From NCBI RefSeq assembly GCF_013408825.1, contig NZ_JACCBZ010000003.1, positions 310,001-374,000 on the forward strand: 64,000 bases of DNA. Direction: 5' to 3'. Below are positions 18,514 to 27,851 of this stretch, one piece after another. Numbering within the stretch: the stretch's first letter is position 1; every line of letters begins with the position of its first letter. The notes under the pieces are model-generated. The model was not told where the DNA came from and searched no databases. It saw only the letters and a program-made list of their open reading frames with translations. This DNA comes from Mucilaginibacter tundrae. GTDB lineage: Bacteria > Bacteroidota > Bacteroidia > Sphingobacteriales > Sphingobacteriaceae. A program made the translations under genes and the position numbers.

Positions 18514-20166
18514 ATGAAGAGGAACATCCTTGCTTTGATTGCCTTAGTGGGCGCTGCTTGTACCTGCCAAACCGCTTTGGCGCAATATCCGCGTGTGCCA
18601 CCGGCCATGCAGGCAAAAGCAGATTCTATTTACAATATTGAAAAACTACGCTCTGATAAAGCGTTTGAGAAAGCCATGCCAGCTATCGAGAAAGACGAAA
18701 AGAACGGCAAACCCTATATCCCATGGGCGGCAAAACCATCAGATTTACCACAAGCCAAAATACCTGCATTCCCGGGTGCTGAAGGCGGCGGAATGTACTC
18801 ATTCGGTGGTCGCGGCGGCAGAGTGATTGAGGTTACCAACCTAAACGATTATGGGCCGGGCTCTCTTCGCGATGCCTGCGAACAAGGCGGCGCGCGAATA
18901 GTGATATTTAATGTTGCCGGTATAATTCATTTGAGCCAGCCAATCAGCATCAGGGCACCATACATAAGCATTGAAGGACAAAGCGCACCAGGCGATGGAA
19001 TTTGTATTGCAGGTGAATCTGTTTGGGTTGATACGCATGATGTGGTGGTACGGTTTATGCGTTTTCGCAGGGGCGCTACTACTGTAACCAGCAGGGATGA
19101 TGCTTTCGGTGGCAACCCTGTAGGTAATATTATGGTTGACCACGTTTCAGGAAGCTGGGGATTGGATGAAGTAATGTCGATGTACAGGCACGTTTATAAT
19201 CGACAGGGTAAAAAAGGGGATAAATTACCAACTGTAAACATTACCATGCAAAACTGCATGTTTGCTGAGGGATTGGATACCTACAACCATGCATTCGGCA
19301 GTACGCTTGGCGGATTAAATAGTACTTTTATGCGTGATCTTTGGGCCAACAACATTAGCCGTAACCCCTCTGTGGGCATGTATGGCGATTTTGGTTTTGT
19401 AGATAACGTAATATTTAACTGGTGGGACAGAAGTGCTGATGGTGGCGATAACAATTCACTATTTAACTTCTTTAACAACTATTATAAGCCAGGGCCTATA
19501 ACAGATATTAAGAAACCAGTTGGGCACAGGATATTAAAACCCGAATCTGGCAGATCTCCACAAAGCAAGGGCTTATTTGGCCGTGTATACGCCAATGGTA
19601 ATATTATGGAAGGTGATGATAAAGTAACCAAGGATAACTGGGATGGCGGTATTCAAATTGGCGAAATGCCAGATGCGGGCAGATATACCGACAGCATCCG
19701 TGTTAATAAACCTTTCCCAATAGCCCCAATAACTGTTATTTCTGCAAAACAGGCATATGATTATGTTTTGACTAATGTAGGCTGTTTTTTACCAAGAAGA
19801 GATGCTGTTGATACACGTATTATTAACGACGTAAGAACCGGTAAAATAGCATATGTGGAAGGTACAGATAATAGCAACGGCAGCAAATGGGTTAAACACC
19901 GCCTGCCCGATTCATCATACAAAAAAGGAATTATAACCGATATTTCGCAGGTAGGTGGCTATCCTGAATACAAAGGTATGCCTTACAAGGATTCGGATCA
20001 CGACGGTATACCAGATGCTTATGAGATTAAACACGGACTTAACCCGCATGATGCCAGCGATGCTGCATTACCTGCTAAAAATGGCGGCGGCTATACCAAC
20101 ATTGAAGTTTATCTAAATAGTTTGGTGCCATTAAATGCTGTAGTACCGATAGGCTATAAAAACTAA
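18514..20166 (+). CDS. Secreted pectate lyase-like protein (PL1-type beta-helix)
   Basis: Exported polysaccharide lyase-like enzyme expected to cut polygalacturonate by calcium-dependent beta-elimination. The ATG at 18514 (MKRNILALIALVGAACTCQTALAQ) is chosen over an in-frame ATG at 18466 because it begins a normal signal peptide; the protein is then 550 residues. The right-handed beta-helix has AFPGAEGGGMYSFGGRGG, GPGSLRDACEQGGARIVIFNVAG, YISIEGQSAPGDG, VVVRFMRFRRG, and MVDHVSGSWGLDEVMSMY, all typical of Bacteroidota PL1-type proteins. Near the C-terminus DSDHDGIPDAYEIKHGLNP is a calcium-binding thrombospondin-type-3-like loop. It is monocistronic, divergent from the (alpha/alpha)6 hydrolase and followed by a strong hairpin. 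It supports a pectin interpretation of the neighbouring locus. Confidence 0.88.
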   Translation: MKRNILALIALVGAACTCQTALAQYPRVPPAMQAKADSIYNIEKLRSDKAFEKAMPAIEKDEKNGKPYIPWAAKPSDLPQAKIPAFPGAEGGGMYSFGGRGGRVIEVTNLNDYGPGSLRDACEQGGARIVIFNVAGIIHLSQPISIRAPYISIEGQSAPGDGICIAGESVWVDTHDVVVRFMRFRRGATTVTSRDDAFGGNPVGNIMVDHVSGSWGLDEVMSMYRHVYNRQGKKGDKLPTVNITMQNCMFAEGLDTYNHAFGSTLGGLNSTFMRDLWANNISRNPSVGMYGDFGFVDNVIFNWWDRSADGGDNNSLFNFFNNYYKPGPITDIKKPVGHRILKPESGRSPQSKGLFGRVYANGNIMEGDDKVTKDNWDGGIQIGEMPDAGRYTDSIRVNKPFPIAPITVISAKQAYDYVLTNVGCFLPRRDAVDTRIINDVRTGKIAYVEGTDNSNGSKWVKHRLPDSSYKKGIITDISQVGGYPEYKGMPYKDSDHDGIPDAYEIKHGLNPHDASDAALPAKNGGGYTNIEVYLNSLVPLNAVVPIGYKN

Positions 20167-20190
20167 ATACCCCTTCACCTAATCACAACA

Positions 20191-20224
20191 AAACCCCTGG
20201 TTTGCTGATGCTCACCAGGGGTTT
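20191..20224. terminator. Bidirectional Rho-independent terminator
   Basis: Perfect 11-bp arms, AAACCCCTGGT (20191-20201) and ACCAGGGGTTT (20214-20224), enclose a 12-nt loop and are followed by ACTTTTTATT. It lies 25 bp after the pectate lyase stop and 43 bp from the stop of the convergent fbp gene, so it can end both transcripts. Confidence 0.85.
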
Positions 20225-20266
20225 ACTTTTTATTATCTATTTTTATAGGGGTATAAGCTTAACTTG

Positions 20267-21316
20267 TTATTGTATTTCTACAGCACCTTCAAAGTTTTTT
20301 TTGGTTACCTGTGGAGAGAACGACGCCATGAATTCTTCTGCTTTCTTCACCATGTTTTCCGAGCCAATAAAAATTGGGGAGCGTTGATGCAGTTCTTTTA
20401 CCTCCATCTCTAATGTCCTTTTATAACCATCAGATGCACGGCCACCTGCCTGTTCAATAATAAACGCCATTGGGTTACACTCGTAAATTAATCTAAGTTT
20501 TCCTTTGATTGAGCTTGCTGTACAAGGATAGATGAATATCCCGCCCTTTATCATATTGCGGTGTAGATCGGCAACCATAGAGCCTGTATAGCGCGAGGTA
20601 TAAGGCCTTTTGGTAGCTTTATCTTCCACTTGGCAGTATTTGATGTATTTTTTTACACCATCAGGAAAATGGGTATAATATCCTTCATTAATTGAATAGA
20701 TAACACCATCCTTTGGTATCGACATATCAGGATGTGACAAGCAAAACTCGCCGATTGACGGATCAAGCGTAAAGCCGTTAACTCCTTTACCTGTTGTATA
20801 AACCAACATAGTTGATGAACCGTAAATAATGTACCCGGCGGCAACCTGTTGCGTTCCTTTCTGTAAAACGTCATCTAACGTCGCTTTTCCATTAATTGAT
20901 TTACGCCTATAAATCGAAAATATGGTACCAACCCCAACATTCACATCAATGTTTGATGAACCATCCAATGGGTCAATAGCAACGATATATTTCGCGTCTT
21001 TTGAAATTTCCGAATCAATATAAACATATTCGTCGTTTTCCTCAGATACTACTATACAACATTCCCCACCACTTTTCAATGCTGCTATAAATTGTTCGTT
21101 CGCGTATATATCCAGCTTTTTTTGTCCTTCACCCTGCACATTGGTAGTGCCGGCTTCGCCTAAAATATCAACCAGGCCAGCTTTATTAATTTCACGATTA
21201 ACAATTTTCGCGGCGATTGCCAGATCACGTAGCAACCTTGATAATTCGCCTTTGGCATAAGGAAAGTCGGATTGTCGTTCAATTATAAATTGCCCTAAAG
21301 TTCTTACTACTGTCAT
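20267..21316 (-). CDS. fbp: Class I fructose-1,6-bisphosphatase
   Basis: Hydrolyses fructose 1,6-bisphosphate to fructose 6-phosphate, the committed step of gluconeogenesis, in the cytoplasm. The 349-residue length is normal for class I FBPase. The signature [26 protein letters not shown] begins near residue 112 and supplies the metal-binding aspartates; [12 protein letters not shown] upstream gives the metal-binding glutamate; [19 protein letters not shown] and [20 protein letters not shown] are the conserved C-terminal substrate-site segments. It is monocistronic and convergent with the pectate lyase gene. Gluconeogenesis is needed when growing on DHAP, pyruvate and lactate from the sugar pathways beside it, but the adjacency may be incidental. 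Confidence 0.97.
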   Translation of the reverse strand: MTVVRTLGQFIIERQSDFPYAKGELSRLLRDLAIAAKIVNREINKAGLVDILGEAGTTNVQGEGQKKLDIYANEQFIAALKSGGECCIVVSEENDEYVYIDSEISKDAKYIVAIDPLDGSSNIDVNVGVGTIFSIYRRKSINGKATLDDVLQKGTQQVAAGYIIYGSSTMLVYTTGKGVNGFTLDPSIGEFCLSHPDMSIPKDGVIYSINEGYYTHFPDGVKKYIKYCQVEDKATKRPYTSRYTGSMVADLHRNMIKGGIFIYPCTASSIKGKLRLIYECNPMAFIIEQAGGRASDGYKRTLEMEVKELHQRSPIFIGSENMVKKAEEFMASFSPQVTKKNFEGAVEIQ

Positions 21317-21408
21317 ATATTCGGTTATTTGGTTAAATCAAGAAATTTAACTGGTTTATTGTTGGATTACATTAGATATTATTTGTATTATAATATCTTA
21401 ACTAAATA

Positions 21409-21437
21409 CAAATGTATTGCCGAACTAACGTAACAAC
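21409..21437 (-). promoter_or_regulatory. Candidate Bacteroidota-type promoter of fbp
   Basis: Read on the minus strand there is TACATTTG (21416-21409), matching the -7 consensus TAnnTTTG, with a TTG (21437-21435) 18 bp upstream as a -33 element. Predicted transcription start is about 85 nt before the fbp ATG. Only consensus matching supports it. Confidence 0.4.
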
Positions 21438-21862
21438 AAGCTTTAGGCCACCTATATTTACTTTAACGTTATCGTAAACAGCCACCTTTACAGTTATTTA
21501 CAGCAAAACAGCCCCGATTTTTCACTTACAAAATTGCTATTTAACGCGTGATGCAGCTTTGTTATTTATACTCAAAAAAAACATCAGGCAAATTAATCCG
21601 GCAACAGAAATGACAATATCATACAATTACTTGAACAAATTATATAACATGTAAATAGGGTGCTTCAATACATTTGTTTTATTAAATCTAAGCCGTAACT
21701 AAAATGTTACCGGTTTACATTTTTGCAAATAACAAACGAATGCTGTACAGGGGGATAAAACACGGATCGAGTATTTCAGCAAACAATTTATTACTGTGAA
21801 GGTGTTTTTTCGGGACGCATGCGGAACCTAAATTTCTAAAATAAAATATGATAATTATATCA

Positions 21863-21874
21863 GATAATATTATC
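21863..21874. promoter_or_regulatory. Perfect 12-bp palindrome, candidate operator
   Basis: GATAATATTATC lies 104 bp before the iron-dehydrogenase start. A second dyad, TATATC-G-GATATA (21949-21961), lies 16 bp before the same start. The GntR-type regulator at the end of the operon is the natural candidate to bind one of them; AT-rich palindromes can also arise by chance. Confidence 0.35.
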
Positions 21875-21977
21875 GCGATAAGTGGTAAAGTGAAATATTT
21901 ATATCAATAATTTTAGAAAATATGCCTTTTAAAATTTTAACTAACCAATATATCGGATATAAAGACAGGAATAATAT

Positions 21978-23138
21978 ATGATTATAACTAATACCCCACC
22001 TCTTTCTGTTTATTTCCCTGGTAAGCTGGTTTTCGCAAATGGGTCACTGGGCGATTTACCTGCCGAAATCATCAATACCGGATGTAATAACGCTTTTATT
22101 TTAACTATAGAGCCGTTAATTGCTGTATTGCAACAATTTGTAAAACAACTAAAGTCAAATAATATCTCGGTATCAATAAATACCGGCATCCAACAAGAAC
22201 CTTCATTTACCGATTTTGAAAACATCCTGTCGGAAGCAAAAAAAATCGCCCCTGATTTGATCATCGGTATTGGTGGTGGCAGTGTATTGGATGTTGCAAA
22301 ATTAGTTGCCGCCCAATTGGACAACGACCAATCGATCAACGAAATTGTGGGTATAGGCTTTTTAAAAGGCCGAAACAAAAAGTTAATATGCGTACCTGCC
22401 ACATCAGGTACAGGTAGCGAGGTTTCGCCAAATGCTATTTTAGTTGATGATAGCGATGGTCAGAAAAAAGGGATCATCAGCCCACATCTTGTACCTGATA
22501 TTGTTTATGTAGATCCGCTTTTAACCATAAGCGTTCCGCCTGCTGTTACTGCAGCTACAGGGCTCGATGCTTTGACCCATTGCATGGAAGCTTATACCAA
22601 TAAGTTTTCCCATCCTTTTATTGATGTATATGCATTGGAAGGTATGCGCCTTATCGCTGCTAATCTTGTGCAGGCCGTTAGGAACGGCGATGATGAAAAT
22701 GCGCGTTATCAGGTTGCCATGGGCAGCTTATTAGGTGGGTTTTGCCTTGGGCCTGTGAATACTGCCGGGGTACATGCCCTATCTTACCCGTTGGGCAGCA
22801 CCTTCCATTTAGCGCATGGGCTTTCGAACGCGCTTTTGTTGCCATATGTAATGGCATATAACATGGTGGAAACTCCTGAAAGGTATGCGAACGTGGCTGT
22901 AGCTTTGGGCTGTACAAAAGGCGCCAGCGACTGCGAAACCGCTAAAAAGGGTATTGAGAAAATAAAGGAATTGATAACAGAATGCAAGGTCATTGCACGA
23001 TTAAGAGATCTTGATATTCCACAAAGTGCTATACCATCTATGGCTAAAGATGCCTTAAAAATACAACGACTGCTAAAAAATAATCCCCGCCATATAAGCG
23101 AAGAGGATGCGATAGATATTTACAACCAAGCGTATTAA
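21978..23138 (+). CDS. Iron-containing alcohol dehydrogenase
   Basis: Cytoplasmic NAD(P)-linked group III alcohol dehydrogenase (386 residues), interconverting an aldehyde or keto group and an alcohol. Cofactor-binding GIGGGSVLDVAKLVA lies near residues 93-107. Metal-site motifs are ATGLDALTHCMEAYTNKFSHP (about 194-214) and GVHALSYPLGSTFHLAHGLSNALLLP (about 262-287), giving the usual Asp and three His ligands. It opens the operon and ends 7 bp before the lyase gene, so its substrate probably belongs to the same acid-sugar pathway: it may oxidise the incoming hydroxy acid or reduce the aldehyde freed by the lyase. Relatives include lactaldehyde reductase and maleylacetate reductase; neither name is justified here. 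Confidence 0.88.
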   Translation: MIITNTPPLSVYFPGKLVFANGSLGDLPAEIINTGCNNAFILTIEPLIAVLQQFVKQLKSNNISVSINTGIQQEPSFTDFENILSEAKKIAPDLIIGIGGGSVLDVAKLVAAQLDNDQSINEIVGIGFLKGRNKKLICVPATSGTGSEVSPNAILVDDSDGQKKGIISPHLVPDIVYVDPLLTISVPPAVTAATGLDALTHCMEAYTNKFSHPFIDVYALEGMRLIAANLVQAVRNGDDENARYQVAMGSLLGGFCLGPVNTAGVHALSYPLGSTFHLAHGLSNALLLPYVMAYNMVETPERYANVAVALGCTKGASDCETAKKGIEKIKELITECKVIARLRDLDIPQSAIPSMAKDALKIQRLLKNNPRHISEEDAIDIYNQAY

Positions 23139-23145
23139 AAACAGC

Positions 23146-24084
23146 ATGACTAATAAACAAAAATATAAAGGAATTATAGTTCCGGCTGTTACGCCCTTAA
23201 CTAAGAACCTGAAGCTGGATCATGGAGCGGTTGAAAAAATGTTTCATTATTTTCACAAAAACCATGTTATGCCTTTTATAAATGGCACAACTGGTGAATC
23301 CACCTCTTTATCTATCAGCCTAAAAAAAGAATATATAATTGCGGCATCAAAGTTAAAATCTACCGGAGACGTATTGTACGCTGGTATTAGCGCAAATTGC
23401 CTGGAAGAGTCTGTAACGATTGCAAAAATTGGCTTTGACAATGGTGTTGACGCCGTGGCTGCAACTTTACCTTCTTATTACAACTTATCTGATTATCAAA
23501 TGCTTACTTATTTTGAGCAATTGGCAAACCAGGTGCCCGGTCCGGTAATTATATATAATATCCCGGTTACTACCCGGATGTCAATCCCTTTAAAAATAAT
23601 TGATGAACTCAGTACCCATGAAAACATCATCGGCACAAAAGATTCGGAACGAAGTGATGAAAGGCTAAATGAATCTCTGATATTATGGGCAGATCGGGAA
23701 GATTTCTGTCATTTTTTAGGATGGGCACCCAAATCCGTAAAAGCGTTGATGAACGGAAGCGACGGACTTGTGCCAAGTACCGGCAATATTTGCCCCTATA
23801 TCTATGATGAATTATATAAAGCTGTAAAAAGCGGAGATCATGATAAAGCATTGGAACTTCAAAAGCTATCAGATTTAATGGGCGATGTATACCAAAAAGG
23901 CAAACTACTAGGCGAATCATTATGGGCGCTGAAAGTTTGTATGCAGGAACTCGGATTGTGTGATGAATTCGTGATGCCACCTTTGTATCCATTGGCCGAT
24001 GAGGAACGAAATAAAATACTTAAACACCTTCGCCATACTTTGGAAAAGGAAAACTTATTGATAAAAAACGGAACTAATGTTTGA
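23146..24084 (+). CDS. DHDPS/N-acetylneuraminate lyase-family aldolase, not DapA
   Basis: Class I (Schiff-base) pyruvate-dependent aldolase of the DapA/NanA superfamily, 312 residues, cytoplasmic. It retains GTTGES (47-52), Y112, Y137 (YNIP) and the Schiff-base lysine K165 (GTKDS). Five residues after Y137 there is Thr (T142), whereas true dihydrodipicolinate synthases have the substrate-binding Arg (E. coli R138). This argues against lysine biosynthesis and for cleavage of a 2-keto-3-deoxy or 2-keto-4-hydroxy acid to pyruvate and an aldehyde. Its end overlaps the PdxA-like gene by 8 bases (24077-24084), so translation is coupled. The aldehyde product could be the substrate of the preceding iron dehydrogenase. 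Family certain, substrate inferred. Confidence 0.86.
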   Translation: MTNKQKYKGIIVPAVTPLTKNLKLDHGAVEKMFHYFHKNHVMPFINGTTGESTSLSISLKKEYIIAASKLKSTGDVLYAGISANCLEESVTIAKIGFDNGVDAVAATLPSYYNLSDYQMLTYFEQLANQVPGPVIIYNIPVTTRMSIPLKIIDELSTHENIIGTKDSERSDERLNESLILWADREDFCHFLGWAPKSVKALMNGSDGLVPSTGNICPYIYDELYKAVKSGDHDKALELQKLSDLMGDVYQKGKLLGESLWALKVCMQELGLCDEFVMPPLYPLADEERNKILKHLRHTLEKENLLIKNGTNV

Positions 24085-25120
24085 TAAACCAATTATTGGA
24101 ATAACCATGGGCGATCCGGCAAGCATAGGCCCCGAGATCGCCATTAAAGCCTTACTTAACCAACACATATACGATATTTGCAGGCCACTATTGGTGGGCG
24201 ATGCAGATGTGTTTAATGATATTATAAAACGCCTTAGCCTTGATGCAAAAATCAAACCGATCAATACCGTCAGCGATGCAAAATTTGAATTAGGGAACAT
24301 AGATGTTTTTGATCTGCAAAATGTTAAATTAGATAAGTTGGTCTTCGGCGAGGTGTCAGCAATGGCGGGCAATGCAGCCTTTGGCGCGGTACAAAAGGTT
24401 ATTGAACTGGCTATGGCTGGTAAAATTGATGCAACAGTTACCGGCCCTATCAATAAAAAATCGATAAATGAAGCCGGTCATCATTTTGCGGGCCATACCG
24501 AAATATATGCTCATTTTACCAACACCAGCAAATACGCAATGCTATTGGTTGAGGATAATTTGAAAGTAATACACGTTTCTACCCATGTTTCCCTAAGACA
24601 AGCCTGCGACCTCGTTAAAAAGGAAAGGATATTGGAAGTTGTTGAGCTTTTATTTAATGGCTTGATAAGCTTGGGCGAAACTAATCGTAAAATAGGGATA
24701 GCTGGTCTTAATCCACACGCTGGTGATAGCGGCCTATTCGGCACTGAAGATGCGGAAGAAATATTACCTGCCGTAGAAGAAGCCTTATTACGTGGTTACG
24801 ATGTTGAAGGGCCCGTTCCACCCGATACTTTATTTGCCAAAGCAGCAACCGGCGCATATGGCGGCGTAGTTGCCATGTACCACGACCAGGGTCATATACC
24901 TTTTAAACTTTCAGGATTTAAATGGGATGCGGAGAAACAGCAAATGGCGAGTGTTAAGGGCGTAAATATCACCTTGGGCCTGCCCATCATACGCACATCA
25001 GTTGACCACGGTACAGCATTTGAAATAGCCGGCAAAGGCATAGCTAGCCCCGATGCCATGACATTAGCCATTGAATCGGCCGTTCGGTTAAGCACTTACA
25101 GGAAGCAAATTATAGTTTGA
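24077..25120 (+). CDS. pdxA2: PdxA/PdxA2-family dehydrogenase
   Basis: NAD-dependent 4-phosphate hydroxy-acid dehydrogenase of 347 residues. PdxA oxidises 4-phosphohydroxy-L-threonine in vitamin B6 synthesis; PdxA2 paralogs oxidise and decarboxylate 4-phospho-threonate/erythronate to DHAP. Family motifs are GITMGDPASIGPEI at the start, EAGHHFAGHTEIYAHF, STHVSLRQACDLV, GLNPHAGDSGLFGTEDAEEI and AMYHDQGHIPFKL, which supply the three metal-binding histidines (about residues 139, 170 and 268). Coupling to a DUF1537 kinase gene through the TGATG junction at 25118-25122 is the known PdxA2 context, so a catabolic role is favoured over B6 synthesis. The start ATG lies inside the preceding gene. Confidence 0.88.
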   Translation: MFDKPIIGITMGDPASIGPEIAIKALLNQHIYDICRPLLVGDADVFNDIIKRLSLDAKIKPINTVSDAKFELGNIDVFDLQNVKLDKLVFGEVSAMAGNAAFGAVQKVIELAMAGKIDATVTGPINKKSINEAGHHFAGHTEIYAHFTNTSKYAMLLVEDNLKVIHVSTHVSLRQACDLVKKERILEVVELLFNGLISLGETNRKIGIAGLNPHAGDSGLFGTEDAEEILPAVEEALLRGYDVEGPVPPDTLFAKAATGAYGGVVAMYHDQGHIPFKLSGFKWDAEKQQMASVKGVNITLGLPIIRTSVDHGTAFEIAGKGIASPDAMTLAIESAVRLSTYRKQIIV

Positions 25121-26271
25121 TGATAGTTGTTATCGCGGATGATTTAACCGGTGCTGCAGAGTTAGGCGGCCTGGGGTTGAGGTATGATCTGACTATAGAA
25201 ATTGTGACGGCGATTAATGTGTCCTCGAAAGCAGACCTATTAATTGTTGCTACGGACACACGCTCGATGGCCGAAGCTGACGCGTTAAAAGTGATGGAAA
25301 AAGTAACGGCACTGGTAAAAGGCATAAATCCTGAAATCATCTTTAAAAAAGTGGATTCGGTTATGCGGGGCTATGTAGTCAGCGAAATTAATGTGCATTT
25401 ACAGCAATTAGGTTTAGAAAAAGCATTGTTGGTGCCCGCGAATCCTGCATTTGGGCGTACATTAACTAATGGAAAATATTTCATTAATAACGAGCTTATA
25501 CATTTAACCAGTTTTGCGCATGATCCGGAATTCCCGGTAACCAGCAGCAACGTGCATCATATGCTTAGAGTTGATAAAGACGACTTATTTATAGGCAAAT
25601 GTGACGCAGAAATACCCGAACAAGGCATAATCGTTGGTGAAAGTTTAACGCAGGACGATTTAAGGCAGTGGATTAAAAAAGCCGATAAAAGCACCTTGTT
25701 AGCAGGCGGAGCCGGGTTATTCATATCTTTACTGGAATCGCTTAAACAGAAGACCGAAGCAAGTAACTATTCGTCTGAAGTCGAAACACCTGCCCTATTT
25801 GTATGTGGAAGTACATACGACAAAAGCAGGAGATCCATTAAAAAAGTACTTGATAACGGCGGCCCAGTAAGCTACATGCCACTTGACATTGTACTTTCGG
25901 GTAGCCCAAGCGATATACTTTTTGATGAATGGGCAGATGAGATAATATCATTATTAAAAAAACATAAAAAAGCCATTATAGCCATTGATGTTAGTACTAC
26001 CGAAGCGCATACAATAACTGCGGCAGGTTTGCGTATTAAAAAGGCTATAGTTGTTAAAAAGGTATTTAAGCGAATAGCGATAAAAGAACTATTGGTTGAG
26101 GGTGGTTCAACAGCAGCAGCGATTATAAACCGTTTAAATTTCGATAGGTTTTTCCCGATTGGGGAACTTGGTCCAGGCGTAATTAAGATGAAAGTTGATG
26201 CTGTTGATGATCTTTTTTTAACGCTTAAGCCAGGCAGCTATGATTGGCCTGCTCATATCTGGAATTTCTAA
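25120..26271 (+). CDS. Four-carbon acid sugar kinase (DUF1537 family)
   Basis: ATP-dependent kinase of the DUF1537 (OtnK/DtnK/YgbK) family, phosphorylating acid sugars such as threonate or erythronate at O4 for the PdxA2-type dehydrogenase. The N-terminal substrate domain opens with VIADDLTGAAELGGLGLR and contains FKKVDSVMRGYVVSE; a central NPAFGRTLTNGKYFINN segment follows; the C-terminal nucleotide-binding domain has FVCGSTYDKSR and LVEGGSTAAAIINRL. The ATG at 25120 overlaps the previous stop by one base (TGATG); a TTG three bases upstream is a less likely start. The 383-residue length is close to the usual 390-430. Stereochemistry of the acid cannot be read from sequence. Confidence 0.88.
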   Translation: MIVVIADDLTGAAELGGLGLRYDLTIEIVTAINVSSKADLLIVATDTRSMAEADALKVMEKVTALVKGINPEIIFKKVDSVMRGYVVSEINVHLQQLGLEKALLVPANPAFGRTLTNGKYFINNELIHLTSFAHDPEFPVTSSNVHHMLRVDKDDLFIGKCDAEIPEQGIIVGESLTQDDLRQWIKKADKSTLLAGGAGLFISLLESLKQKTEASNYSSEVETPALFVCGSTYDKSRRSIKKVLDNGGPVSYMPLDIVLSGSPSDILFDEWADEIISLLKKHKKAIIAIDVSTTEAHTITAAGLRIKKAIVVKKVFKRIAIKELLVEGGSTAAAIINRLNFDRFFPIGELGPGVIKMKVDAVDDLFLTLKPGSYDWPAHIWNF

Positions 26272-26294
26272 AATTCTTATCTTATATTCGATAA

Positions 26295-27851
26295 ATGAAT
26301 ACCGCGCACTTGCATATTCCTGATTACATTATCATTATTAGTTTTTTATGCATTACTGTTTATTTCGGATTCAGGTTTTCAAAAAAACAAAAAACAACCC
26401 AAAGCTATTTTGCGGCTAATGGTAAAATACCATCGTGGGCCATAGGGTTCTCTATACTAGCAACGCTGATAAGCAGCATTACTTTTTTAGCCTATCCGGG
26501 CGAAGGCTATTCTTCTAATTGGATATTACTAGTACAAGGAATGATGGTACCAATTGTGCTGCTCAGCATGATATGGTTTATTGTACCTTTATACCGAAAA
26601 GTCATCGGTTTAAGCACTTATGAGTATTTTGAAAAGCGGTTTGGTGTTTTTGCAAGGTATTATAGCTCATTGGGCTTTGTGTTAACTCATTTCTCCAAAA
26701 TGGGGACTGTATTTTTCCTTTTAGCGCTCGCTTTAGCCAACATGACCGGCGTAAACACACTGATCATCATCTCAATTATTGGAGTGGTTATTATCATTCT
26801 TGCTTTACTAGGCGGCATCGAGGCAGTAATATGGCTCGATGTGATACAGGGATTTATGCTATTTGGTTGCGGCATAGCTTGCTTGATCATAATTCTTTAC
26901 TCGGTACATGGCGGCCCGGCTGAAGTGTGGCATATTGCCAAAGCAAATGGCCGAACCGGATTTGGGCCATATAATTTCGACCTAAAAAAGCTTACGTTTA
27001 TTGTAATGGCCATAAATGGATTATTCTACGGCATACAAAAATATGGTACCGATCAAACCATAGTGCAACGATATTTAACAGCCAAGTCGGATAAATCAGC
27101 TATAAGAGCATCACTAATGGGTGTTTTTTTGCTGGTACCAGTATGGGCGCTTTTTATGTTTATCGGCACGGCGCTTTTTGTGTACTTTAAACAAAACCCG
27201 CTACCCGCAGGCATACGCGCTGATGCCATTTTCCCTTACTTTATTGTCAGTAAAATACCTACGGGTGTTGTTGGGCTTATCATTGCTTCGCTGGTTTCTG
27301 CTGGGGTTTGCAGTCTGGGTGCCGATTTGAATTGTCTTGCAGCGGTTGGAGTTGAAGATTATTATAAACGTTTTTATCCAAACCGTACCGATAAAGAATA
27401 CCTTAAAGCGGGCAGATGGATAGTTTTATTTGCAGGAATTGGTTCTCTATTGATTGCCGCTTTATACCTTAATGCAGGTGAGGAAGGTGTACTGGGAATT
27501 GTATTTACCCTATACGCCATATTTTCGGGTGGGATTGCCGGGATATTTTTGTTAGGCTTATTTAGCGCACGAGCTAACCAACAAGGCGTTACCATTGGTA
27601 TAATTGCCTGTATTATTTTCACCGCCTATGCCTTTTTAACGTCAACCAAAATAGGAACCGGTCACGAAAAGTTCCTGTTACTCGACCTGGGTAAATATAA
27701 TTTCACCCATAACAAGTTAATGCTGGGCGTTTATAGCCACTTTGTGGTGATTATTGTTGGATACGTTGCTAGCCTGTTTTTTCCAAAACCTGTTATCGAT
27801 AAAAATTTGTTATATAGCGGTTGGTATAACATTAAGAAAAATCAGCAATGA
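26295..27851 (+). CDS. Sodium:solute symporter family transporter
   Basis: Inner-membrane SSS-family permease (518 residues) with about 13-14 hydrophobic helices, probably driving uptake of the acid sugar with Na+. It starts with a short outer segment and YIIIISFLCITVYFGFRFSKKQ; the conserved core includes SYFAANGKIPSWAIGFSILATLISSITFLAYPGEGY, a Na+-site-rich TM1 region, GLFYGIQKYGTDQTIVQRYL, and VSAGVCSLGADLNCLAAV. Residues near KRFYPNRTDKEYLKAGRW follow the usual loop before a late helix. The gene lies 23 bp after the kinase and overlaps the regulator gene by 4 bases (ATGA), tying transport, catabolism and regulation together. Substrate is inferred from the operon only. Confidence 0.88.
   Translation: MNTAHLHIPDYIIIISFLCITVYFGFRFSKKQKTTQSYFAANGKIPSWAIGFSILATLISSITFLAYPGEGYSSNWILLVQGMMVPIVLLSMIWFIVPLYRKVIGLSTYEYFEKRFGVFARYYSSLGFVLTHFSKMGTVFFLLALALANMTGVNTLIIISIIGVVIIILALLGGIEAVIWLDVIQGFMLFGCGIACLIIILYSVHGGPAEVWHIAKANGRTGFGPYNFDLKKLTFIVMAINGLFYGIQKYGTDQTIVQRYLTAKSDKSAIRASLMGVFLLVPVWALFMFIGTALFVYFKQNPLPAGIRADAIFPYFIVSKIPTGVVGLIIASLVSAGVCSLGADLNCLAAVGVEDYYKRFYPNRTDKEYLKAGRWIVLFAGIGSLLIAALYLNAGEEGVLGIVFTLYAIFSGGIAGIFLLGLFSARANQQGVTIGIIACIIFTAYAFLTSTKIGTGHEKFLLLDLGKYNFTHNKLMLGVYSHFVVIIVGYVASLFFPKPVIDKNLLYSGWYNIKKNQQ

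Larger units (their letters stand above)
21317..21977. other. 661-bp AT-rich divergent intergenic region
   Basis: Separates fbp (leftward) from the acid-sugar operon (rightward); no open frame looks coding. It holds a possible fbp promoter (21409-21437), an 8-bp-arm dyad at 21375-21397, a perfect 12-bp palindrome at 21863-21874, a 6+1+6 dyad at 21949-21961 just before the first gene, and a TACATTTG box at 21669-21676 that could be a plus-strand -7 element but lacks a partner at the right spacing. The length and several dyads suggest more than one regulatory input; no riboswitch fold was recognised. Confidence 0.55.

Noticed and set aside
23146..24084. Annotation as dapA of lysine biosynthesis
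   Set aside because: Arg138-equivalent is Thr and the gene is embedded in an acid-sugar operon.
24077..25120. Annotation as pdxA of vitamin B6 synthesis
   Set aside because: Translational coupling to a DUF1537 kinase gene favours the catabolic PdxA2 role; sequence alone cannot exclude B6 function.
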